Positions 1 to 5,094 of a stretch of DNA of 6,171 bases are shown here, in pieces. Source of the DNA: an uncultured Lachnospiraceae bacterium (GTDB taxonomy: Bacteria; Bacillota; Clostridia; Lachnospirales; Lachnospiraceae); the NCBI GenBank assembly GCA_910584785.1, contig CAJUDX010000088.1:3400-9570 (forward strand), given 5' to 3'. A model generated the notes under the pieces. It searched no databases. It was not told where the DNA came from and saw only the letters and a program-made list of their open reading frames with translations. The translations under genes were made by a program, and so were the position numbers. The first letter of the stretch is position 1; each line of letters starts with the position of its first letter.

Positions 1-29
1 AAAGCATGTTATCCCTTACAACCCCTTAC

Positions 30-93
30 TCTGCCTTTTTAATTCTGCCTTATTAATTTTGCCTTCTTAACTCTGCCTTATTATTCTGCCTTC
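30..93. repeat. 14-bp tandem repeat across the rbsC stop codon
   Basis: On the plus strand the motif TCTGCCTT(A/T/C)TTAA(T/C) starts at 30, 44, 58, 72 and 85, a period of 14, 14, 14 and 13 bp. The first four units are nearly identical; the unit at 58 begins TTTGCC and the last keeps only its first nine or so bases. That last unit is coding: on the minus strand AAGGCAGAA encodes the final Lys-Ala-Glu of RbsC, and the stop TAA falls at the next junction. The array therefore looks like repeated duplication of the 3' end of rbsC into the downstream gap. No hairpin or T-tract typical of a terminator is seen here. Confidence 0.8.
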
Positions 94-1034
94 GCTGACA
101 GATCCTTTACTTTTTTATCCACAAGTACGGCAATCAGGATAACCGCACCCTTTACAATATTCGTCGCATGCGGATTAACGTTCATTAAGGTAAGAATATT
201 ATCAATAATACCCATAATCATTGCGCCGACAACAGTCGGAAGAACAAAGCCCACGCCGCCGCTTAAGCTGGTTCCTCCTAAGATTACCGCTGCAATGGCA
301 TCCATCTCAATTCCCGTGCCGCTGGTGGACTGTGCCGACCCAAGTCTTGCGGTCAGGATAACCCCGGCGATTCCGCATAATAAACCGTTAATGGTGTAGG
401 CCATCCACTCCGTAAACCGGGTGGAGATACCAGAAAGGCGTGCTGCCTCGCGGTTTCCGCCAAAAGCGTAAATACTGCGCCCATAGCTTGTCTGGGTCAA
501 AATATAATGGGCCAGTAAAAATAGTAAAATCAAGATAATCACAGGTACAGGAATCCCTGCAATAGCGCCCTTTCCAAAGAACTTATAGGCATCGCTTTTA
601 ATAGAAATCGGTGAACCCTTGGTGTAAACCAGGACGCATCCCCTTAACAGTGTCATCATACCTAGTGTAGAAATAAAGGGTGGAATCTCGCAAAACGATA
701 CGAAAAATCCATTAATTGCCCCACAAAGCACGCCCACAGCCAGAGCCAGCGCAATGGCAAGCACCGGATTTCCGGTAGATTCCAGAACACCTGCCGCCAA
801 CACGCCGGAAAGTCCCAGAATCGAACCTACCGACAAATCGATACCGCCGGTAAGGATAACAAAGGTCATTCCGCAGCCCACGACTCCGGCTACCGTAATC
901 TGCTTAAATACATTAAACAGGTTCGTCACGCTCAGAAAGCTGGGTGATAATATCGTTGCAAATATACAAATCACGAGTAATATCAGCACGGAACGGTAAA
1001 TATTAATCTGATTGATCAGTTTCTTCTTATTCAT
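81..1034 (-). CDS. rbsC: Ribose-type ABC transporter permease RbsC
   Basis: This is the inner-membrane permease of a ribose/xylose-class sugar ABC importer (BPD_transp_2 family); it would form the channel energised by RbsA and fed by a periplasmic or lipoprotein sugar-binding protein. The 317-residue product is full length for RbsC. It shows a short Lys-rich N-terminus, then many hydrophobic segments (roughly residues 13-32, 48-62, 90-112, 162-180, 213-230, 245-285, 294-305). It has the family motifs VILTGGIDLSVGS (about 59-71), GGNREAARLSGI (about 192-203, the cytoplasmic loop expected to contact the ATPase) and AAVILGGTSLSGG (about 248-260). I chose the ATG at 1034, 10 nt after a perfect GGAGGT; a GTG at 1040 in the same frame would be only 4 nt from it. 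The gene overlaps the end of rbsA by 8 bp, so translation is probably coupled. The stop codon lies inside a 14-bp tandem repeat. Whether the substrate is ribose or another pentose cannot be read from the permease. Confidence 0.93.
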   Translation of the reverse strand: MNKKKLINQINIYRSVLILLVICIFATILSPSFLSVTNLFNVFKQITVAGVVGCGMTFVILTGGIDLSVGSILGLSGVLAAGVLESTGNPVLAIALALAVGVLCGAINGFFVSFCEIPPFISTLGMMTLLRGCVLVYTKGSPISIKSDAYKFFGKGAIAGIPVPVIILILLFLLAHYILTQTSYGRSIYAFGGNREAARLSGISTRFTEWMAYTINGLLCGIAGVILTARLGSAQSTSGTGIEMDAIAAVILGGTSLSGGVGFVLPTVVGAMIMGIIDNILTLMNVNPHATNIVKGAVILIAVLVDKKVKDLSAKAE

Positions 1035-2529
1035 TTTCACTTACACCTCCTGATGCATGGGCTAAAATAATCTCCTGGTTTACCTTCTCCTTGGGCAGTT
1101 CCAGAACCTGATGCCCCTCACGCATAATGATCACCCGGTCGCTCATGCCGATTAGCTCCGGCAGGTCCGTGGAGATCAAAATAATACTCTTCCCCATCTT
1201 GGTCAGTTCATCCATAATCTGGTAAATCTCCGCCTTTGCGCCTACATCCACACCCCGGGTAGGCTCGTCCAGAATCAGGATGGACGGATCAGCTTCTAAA
1301 ACCTTGGCAAATACCACCTTCTGCTGGTTTCCTCCGCTCAGTTTCCCCACCAACTGCTGCAGGCCGCTGATCCTAATATTCATCCGCGCAACCTGGGCAT
1401 GAATATTTTCCGTTTCCTTCTTTTTGTCAATATGGATTCCCTTGCTGATTTTATCTAAGGAGGACAGGGACACATTCTCCCGGATATTGCGGATTAAAAC
1501 AAGACCTTCCTGCTTCCGGTCGTCCGACACAAAACCAATCCCTGACTTTAACGCCTTCTTGGGTGTCCGGCAGTCCTTCTTCTCCCCATTGACATAAACT
1601 TCCCCCGATGCCATGGGAATAGCCCCATACACAATCTTGGATAACTCGATGGTTCCCGAACCCATAAGCCCGGCAATCCCTAAAATCTCCCCCTGGTGAA
1701 GCTTCAGACTGATATCGTGCACGCCTTTTCCGCAGATATTCTTTAATTCCAATGCCACTTCCTTTTTCTCATAATGGCGCTCTGGATAGAGGTTGGTCAC
1801 GCTCCGCCCAACCATCATGGAAACGACATCGTCATAATCGGTATCTTCAATGTTTTTCGTTGCTATGTACTTCCCGTCCCTGAATACGGTAAGACGATCG
1901 GAAATTCTGAAAATCTCATCCATGCGGTGGGAAATATATAAAATCGAAATATCCTTCTTCTTTAAATCGTCAATAATCCCAAACAGGATATTGATCTCTT
2001 CGTCGGTAAGTGCAGCCGTCGGCTCGTCCATAATAATCACCTTGGCACCGATGGTCAGACACTTGGCAATCTCCGTCATCTGTGACTCCGCCACGGAAAG
2101 ATTGCGCACCTTCGTCTTACAGTCAAACTTAAGCCCCAGGCGGTTTAATACCTCCTGTGCGTCCTGATAAAGTTTCTTCCAGTCCACAGCCCCGTAGGAT
2201 GTCTTGGGAAGCCTTCCCAGATACATGTTTTCTGCCACAGACATATCGGGAACCATGTTAAATTCCTGATAAATCATGGCAATTCCCTGCCGCTCTGCCT
2301 CCTTGGTGGAATGAAACACCACTTCCTGACCATTCACATACATATGGCCCGAAGTATAACCCTGCGCTCCTGCGATAATCTTCATCAGGGTCGATTTTCC
2401 CGCGCCGTTCTCTCCGCACAGGGCATGTACCTCTCCCCGGTATACATCCAGCTGGACCCCATCCAGAGCCTTTACACCGGGGAATGTCTTCACAATCGAT
2501 TCCAGATGCAGTACAATATTATCGTTCAT
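1027..2529 (-). CDS. rbsA: Ribose-type ABC transporter ATP-binding protein RbsA
   Basis: This is the cytoplasmic energy-coupling subunit of the sugar importer: one 500-residue polypeptide carrying two fused ATPase domains, the usual RbsA/MglA/XylG design and length. The N-terminal domain has an intact Walker A GENGAGKST (39-47), Q-loop Gln (YQEF, about 88), a degenerate signature NLSVAESQ (143-150), Walker B IIMDEPTAAL (165-174) and H-loop ISHR (His 201). The C-terminal domain has a degenerate Walker A GLMGSGTIEL (287-296) without the P-loop Lys, a canonical signature LSGGNQQ (397-403), Walker B ILILDEPTRGVD (417-428) and no H-loop His (ISTD, 452-455). This asymmetry is normal in the family, so one competent ATP site is expected. 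The start ATG at 2529 follows GAGGGG by 5 nt. It lies 111 nt after the rbsD stop and overlaps rbsC. The family includes galactose, xylose and other sugar importers; the assignment to ribose rests mainly on the neighbours. Confidence 0.94.
   Translation of the reverse strand: MNDNIVLHLESIVKTFPGVKALDGVQLDVYRGEVHALCGENGAGKSTLMKIIAGAQGYTSGHMYVNGQEVVFHSTKEAERQGIAMIYQEFNMVPDMSVAENMYLGRLPKTSYGAVDWKKLYQDAQEVLNRLGLKFDCKTKVRNLSVAESQMTEIAKCLTIGAKVIIMDEPTAALTDEEINILFGIIDDLKKKDISILYISHRMDEIFRISDRLTVFRDGKYIATKNIEDTDYDDVVSMMVGRSVTNLYPERHYEKKEVALELKNICGKGVHDISLKLHQGEILGIAGLMGSGTIELSKIVYGAIPMASGEVYVNGEKKDCRTPKKALKSGIGFVSDDRKQEGLVLIRNIRENVSLSSLDKISKGIHIDKKKETENIHAQVARMNIRISGLQQLVGKLSGGNQQKVVFAKVLEADPSILILDEPTRGVDVGAKAEIYQIMDELTKMGKSIILISTDLPELIGMSDRVIIMREGHQVLELPKEKVNQEIILAHASGGVSENE
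1045..1050 (-). promoter_or_regulatory. Ribosome binding site of rbsC inside the rbsA 3' end
   Basis: On the minus strand this is GGAGGT, a full anti-Shine-Dalgarno match within the last codons of rbsA. It sits 10 nt before ATG 1034 and 4 nt before GTG 1040, which favours the ATG. Its position within rbsA and the 8-bp gene overlap point to translational coupling of ATPase and permease. Confidence 0.75.
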
Positions 2530-2640
2530 TGCTACCCCTCTCTATTTGCTGATCACTCTTTGTGCCAAGCCAGCCAACATCCTTACTTCCTAAAATGCCT
2601 TTGTACTGGCCTGACCAAACAGTTCCATCTTCGGGACAAA

Positions 2641-3039
2641 TTAATACGCACACCCCGCCGTTAAAATCACATTGGTGTAGCCGGTAAATTCTCCCGTAAG
2701 AATAATGGCTTTGGCATCTTTGCTTCTTTCCTTTAACTCGGTATGAGGAATATAGTCTACTGGCAGTCCCTCCGGCAAAAGCGCCAGGGCCTTCTTATGA
2801 AAATCCAGGGAAACCTTTAAGGCTTCGTCCGCAAATGTCGCCTTCTCCACGACAATATACTTAAGAACCTCCTCAAGCACATCCAGATAAGCCGGATCGC
2901 CCGGACGCCATCCCAGATCCACCCTTTCCACTCCCTTAGGAATCGGAAGCCCCGCATCCCCAATCACTAAGGTATCCATATGGCGCAGCTCTGCCAGTAC
3001 GCGGGCAAGCTGCGGATGAAAAATTCCAGTCTTTAACAT
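2641..3039 (-). CDS. rbsD: D-ribose pyranase RbsD
   Basis: This is a cytoplasmic pyranase that interconverts beta-pyranose and furanose forms of ribose, supplying the form the kinase accepts. The 132-residue protein matches the family length. The residues known from Bacillus RbsD to line the active site are all visible: His20 (ELRH), Asp28 in GDAGLPIP (27-34), His99, Lys103, and Tyr121 and Asn123 in the C-terminal GEFTGYTNVILTAG segment (116-129). The C-terminal Tyr is also as in relatives. The start ATG at 3039 is preceded by GGGAGGG with about 7 nt spacing. It lies between rbsK and rbsA; the 113-nt gap before it holds a strong hairpin, so its level may differ from that of rbsK. A related fucose mutarotase (FucU) is possible by fold, but the operon context and sequence favour RbsD. 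Confidence 0.95.
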   Translation of the reverse strand: MLKTGIFHPQLARVLAELRHMDTLVIGDAGLPIPKGVERVDLGWRPGDPAYLDVLEEVLKYIVVEKATFADEALKVSLDFHKKALALLPEGLPVDYIPHTELKERSKDAKAIILTGEFTGYTNVILTAGCAY

Positions 3040-3075
3040 GGTATAACCCTCCCTTGGTTGATCAATGATTTATTG

Positions 3076-3091
3076 CAGGAATTTCTTCCTG
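3076..3091. repeat. Small hairpin upstream of rbsD
   Basis: CAGGAA (3076-3081) pairs with TTCCTG (3086-3091) around a 4-nt loop; beyond one mismatch, three more A-T pairs (3072-3074 with 3093-3095) can extend it. It abuts the larger hairpin at 3096-3130, so the rbsK-rbsD spacer carries two stem-loops in series before the rbsD ribosome binding site at 3047-3053. No terminator-like tail is seen. Confidence 0.5.
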
Positions 3092-3095
3092 TAAT

Positions 3096-3130
3096 GGTTA
3101 CTGTTCACATACTCACGGTGAACAGTAACC
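3096..3130. repeat. Perfect 13-bp inverted repeat (hairpin) between rbsK and rbsD
   Basis: GGTTACTGTTCAC at 3096-3108 is exactly complementary to GTGAACAGTAACC at 3118-3130, with a 9-nt loop. The hairpin would form in the operon mRNA 22 nt after the rbsK stop. No U-rich tract follows on either strand, so it does not look like a standard intrinsic terminator. I infer an mRNA stability or processing element, or a copy of a dispersed intergenic palindrome. Confidence 0.85.
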
Positions 3131-3152
3131 TGTAGCTTACATTTTGCAAAAC

Positions 3153-4079
3153 TTACTTATGGGCTTCTAAGAATGCATCAATCTCTTCCCGAAGCGGCAT
3201 CGCCGGTGTGGTTCCCATCTTCTGTACCGAAAGGGCAGCCAGGGCATTAGCAAACTTCGCGGCCTCCCAGAGATCCTTTCCCTCAGCAAGTGCAGCTAAA
3301 AGCCCTCCGTTAAAGGCATCGCCTGCCCCTGTGGTATCCACGGCTTCCACCTTATAGGCTGGAAGAATCCCCTTCTTATCCCCCGTGTTTAAGTAAACCC
3401 CTCTTCCGCCAAGGGTGATCAGCACACGCTTCACCCCGCGGGCAAAGAACCAATTTGCTGCTTTATCCGCGGCTTCTTCGCTGTCCACCTTAATTCCGGT
3501 AAGAATCTCGGCCTCAACCTCATTCGGCGTAATCAGGTCAACCTTAGCCAGAAGTTCATCTTCAATCGGCTGTACCGGAGCCGTATTTAAGATAACCTTG
3601 ACCCCTTTTTTATAGGCAATATCCACAATCCGATCCACGGAAGAAACATTCGTTTCCAGCTGTGTCAGCAGATACTCAGAACCTTCGATCACATCCGTTA
3701 AAGAATCCACTTCTTCATCGGTTATGGTATTGCACGCACCCAGAATAACAACGATCTCATTCTGGCTGGTCTTTTCATCCACCATAATCAATGCGGCGCC
3801 GGTTTCCACATCCTCGGAAAACAACACCCGGCTGCTGTCCATCTTCAGCTCTTTCATGGTATCTAAGGCAACGCCGCCAAAGGTATCCCGGCAAATCTTG
3901 GTAACCATCGTTACATCGGCTCCCGCCTTATGTGCGGCAACCCCCTGGTTAAACCCCTTTCCTCCAGGCCCAAGCTTAAACATGCTTCCCTTTACGGTTT
4001 CGCCCGGTGCCGGAAGATGCGGGGTTCTTCCCATTAAGTCAACAACAAAACTTCCAAATACTAAAACCTTCTTCCCCAT
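3153..4079 (-). CDS. rbsK: PfkB-family ribokinase (possible deoxyribokinase)
   Basis: This is a cytoplasmic ATP-dependent sugar kinase of the PfkB/ribokinase family that would make ribose 5-phosphate (or deoxyribose 5-phosphate). With the chosen start it has 308 residues, close to the 309 of E. coli RbsK. Seen in order: GSFVVD (9-14) with the sugar-binding Asp14; the GGKGFNQ motif (about 39-45); LLTQLE with the conserved Glu near 137; ITPNEVEAE (about 184-192); and the C-terminal signature DTTGAGDAFNG with the catalytic Asp. The residue matching E. coli Asn14, a ribose contact, is Val12 here, which leaves the sugar preference open. I chose ATG 4079 because AGGAG lies 9 nt upstream and homology begins there; an in-frame ATG at 4154 would add 25 polar Lys/Glu/Asn-rich residues without a good ribosome binding site. 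It follows deoC after 100 nt and precedes rbsD. Confidence 0.92.
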   Translation of the reverse strand: MGKKVLVFGSFVVDLMGRTPHLPAPGETVKGSMFKLGPGGKGFNQGVAAHKAGADVTMVTKICRDTFGGVALDTMKELKMDSSRVLFSEDVETGAALIMVDEKTSQNEIVVILGACNTITDEEVDSLTDVIEGSEYLLTQLETNVSSVDRIVDIAYKKGVKVILNTAPVQPIEDELLAKVDLITPNEVEAEILTGIKVDSEEAADKAANWFFARGVKRVLITLGGRGVYLNTGDKKGILPAYKVEAVDTTGAGDAFNGGLLAALAEGKDLWEAAKFANALAALSVQKMGTTPAMPLREEIDAFLEAHK

Positions 4080-4088
4080 AACGATCTT

Positions 4089-4093
4089 CTCCT
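4089..4093 (-). promoter_or_regulatory. Ribosome binding site deciding the rbsK start
   Basis: AGGAG on the minus strand, 9 nt before ATG 4079. The upstream in-frame ATG at 4154 has only a weak purine stretch before it. The spacing equals that of the deoC site, which supports the shorter rbsK product. Confidence 0.75.
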
Positions 4094-4179
4094 GCTCTTC
4101 TTTCCATCCTTGATGATTTTCTTTGTTCTGGTTTTCTCTGTTTTTGTTCTCCATCGGCTTTCTGCACCAGTCCCCGGCA

Positions 4180-4821
4180 CTATTCCTGAATTAACGGAAT
4201 ACCGTTTCCTGCACCGATTCGGTCTGCCCCTGCCTCAATCAGTGCTTTTGCATCCTCCGGTGTGCGGATACCTCCGCTTGCCTTAACCAGGGCTTTACCG
4301 TCCACCGTCTTTTTCATCAGTGCTACATCGGCAACCGTTGCTCCTCCTGTGCTGAATCCGGTGGAAGTCTTTACAAATGCTGCCCCTGCCTTAACCGATA
4401 ATTCACAGGCTTTCACTTTTTCCTCATCCGTCAGCAGACAGGTTTCAATAATCACTTTAACCAGGGCATCACCGGAAGCCTCCACCACAGCGCGGATATC
4501 GTCCTCCACAAACGAATAATCCTTATCCTTTAATGCACTGATATTAATTACCATATCAATTTCCTGTGCTCCGGCCTTTACTGCTTCTGCCGCTTCAAAA
4601 GCCTTCGCCGTGGTCAGCATTGCTCCCAAAGGAAATCCAACAACACAGCATGTCTTTACTTCACTTCCTTCCAGTTCCTTGGCTACCAGAGGAGCAAATG
4701 CAGAATTTACGCATACCGAAGCAAACTTATGCTCCCTTGCTTCCTTGCAGTAGCCGATAATAGTTTCCCTGCTCGCATCTGCCTTTAACATCGTGTGATC
4801 AATCACCTGTGCAATTCCCAT
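4180..4821 (-). CDS. deoC: Deoxyribose-phosphate aldolase DeoC
   Basis: This is a cytoplasmic class I aldolase (DERA, EC 4.1.2.4) that cleaves 2-deoxy-D-ribose 5-phosphate into glyceraldehyde 3-phosphate and acetaldehyde. The 213-residue product starts MGIAQVIDHTMLKADA, the usual N-terminus, and is close to typical bacterial length. Catalytic residues are in place: Asp89 in EIDMVINI, Schiff-base Lys151 in FVKTSTGF and proton-relay Lys180 in VKASGGIR; GFPLGA (62-67) is also conserved. The phosphate-binding tail reads RIGAGNG (201-207), where relatives have Ser-containing GAS or GTS motifs, a departure worth noting. The open frame continues upstream to 4920, but its early TTG/ATG codons have no ribosome binding site, while ATG 4821 has AGGAG at 9 nt. 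As first gene of the operon it follows a leader of about 190 nt. deoC more often sits with nucleoside phosphorylase genes; here it accompanies ribose genes. Confidence 0.94.
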   Translation of the reverse strand: MGIAQVIDHTMLKADASRETIIGYCKEAREHKFASVCVNSAFAPLVAKELEGSEVKTCCVVGFPLGAMLTTAKAFEAAEAVKAGAQEIDMVINISALKDKDYSFVEDDIRAVVEASGDALVKVIIETCLLTDEEKVKACELSVKAGAAFVKTSTGFSTGGATVADVALMKKTVDGKALVKASGGIRTPEDAKALIEAGADRIGAGNGIPLIQE

Positions 4822-4830
4822 AACTTTTTT

Positions 4831-4835
4831 CTCCT
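4831..4835 (-). promoter_or_regulatory. Ribosome binding site deciding the deoC start
   Basis: AGGAG on the minus strand in a purine-rich stretch, 9 nt before ATG 4821. It rules in favour of the 213-residue DeoC over the 246-residue reading that begins at 4920, whose upstream bases contain no Shine-Dalgarno match. Confidence 0.8.
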
Positions 4836-4962
4836 TTTCTTTATTAAAAAATGAACTTGTAGTGACTTTATTATCGTAAATTCTCTTTACCATTTTGTCC
4901 AGACTGCATTTTTCCATCAATGCTTTTTACTGGCTTTTTATGAATATCGTATAGGGTTATCC

Positions 4963-4989
4963 CGGACATCTTAAAAACTTCTTTGTCCG
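4963..4989 (-). other. Possible stem-loop in the deoC leader
   Basis: CGGACA (4963-4968 on plus) is exactly complementary to TGTCCG (4984-4989) with a 15-nt A/T-rich loop. It lies in the untranslated leader about 25 nt after the inferred transcription start and about 140 nt before the deoC start codon. The 3' arm in the mRNA includes the TG of an ATG at 4969. It does not match any riboswitch class I recognise, and a 6-bp stem can arise by chance. Confidence 0.35.
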
Positions 4990-5006
4990 TTCGTTGCTGC
5001 TTATTG

Positions 5007-5020
5007 TGTAACCGGTTACA
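5007..5020. promoter_or_regulatory. Operator O1 of the deoC-rbs operon (perfect palindrome)
   Basis: TGTAACCGGTTACA is a perfect 14-bp palindrome with the central CG typical of LacI-family operators. On the minus strand it begins directly after the proposed -10 hexamer, so the inferred transcription start falls in its centre and a bound repressor would block initiation. It is the best of the three clear copies in the window; the adjacent LacI-family regulator is the obvious ligand. It also fits the CcpA cre consensus TGWAANCGNTNWCA. Confidence 0.88.
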
Positions 5021-5029
5021 TATTTACCA
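5021..5029 (-). promoter_or_regulatory. Proposed extended -10 of the deoC-rbs promoter
   Basis: On the minus strand TGG-TAAATA fits an extended -10 (TGn plus a hexamer matching TATAAT at four of six positions). No good -35 exists at 17 bp (CGATTA), but that position lies within operator O2. The hexamer abuts operator O1 exactly as the rbsR -10 abuts its operator, which is the main support. The start of transcription would be near 5014, giving a leader of about 190 nt. Confidence 0.5.
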
Positions 5030-5041
5030 ATAAAACTTTTC

Positions 5042-5055
5042 TGTAATCGGTTACA
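5042..5055. promoter_or_regulatory. Operator O2 of the deoC-rbs operon
   Basis: TGTAATCGGTTACA differs from perfect palindrome O1 at one base (T for C at position 6). It overlaps the -35 zone of the proposed promoter. Its centre is 35 bp from that of O1, about 3.3 helical turns, so the two sites face different sides of the helix. It too fits the cre consensus. Confidence 0.85.
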
Positions 5056-5062
5056 TATTGTT

Positions 5063-5094
5063 CAAAAACAAACTGACTTATGTCAGATTGTTTT
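5063..5094 (-). terminator. Intrinsic terminator of rbsR, overlapping its stop codon
   Basis: In the minus-strand transcript CTGAC-ATAA-GTCAG forms a 5-bp stem with a 4-nt loop; after one mismatch seven more pairs (AAAACAA with TTGTTTT) extend it, followed by a T-rich run ending near 5063. The rbsR stop TGA (5085-5083) lies in the loop-proximal stem. This would separate rbsR from the deoC-rbs operon, leaving the latter to its own promoter. Confidence 0.65.

Noticed and set aside
754..999. Plus-strand open frame opposite rbsC, and similar plus-strand frames at 1850-2167, 2311-2664, 3415-3615, 3724-4113, 4262-4519, 4566-4760, 5080-5265, 5618-5842 and 5794-6132
   Set aside because: Each lies almost entirely antisense to a well-supported gene, and the translations show no family motifs, so they are shadows of the minus-strand genes.
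3090..3101. Operator-like TGTAATGGTTAC in the rbsK-rbsD gap
   Set aside because: It resembles operator O2 but lacks one base and the central CG required by a LacI-type hinge, and it is part of the hairpin arm.
3131..3141. TGTAGCTTACA next to the large hairpin
   Set aside because: It has TGTA and TACA ends but a 3-bp centre in place of the 6-bp centre of the operators and no central CG, so it is unlikely to bind the regulator.
4080..4154. 25-residue polar N-terminal extension of the kinase
   Set aside because: It is a Lys/Glu/Asn-rich stretch lying across the ribosome binding site of the internal ATG, and the conserved PfkB fold begins at 4079. A longer product cannot be fully excluded.
4822..4920. 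33-residue N-terminal extension of DeoC
   Set aside because: The early TTG and ATG codons have no Shine-Dalgarno site and the extension is not part of the family; AGGAG at 4831-4835 marks ATG 4821 as the start.
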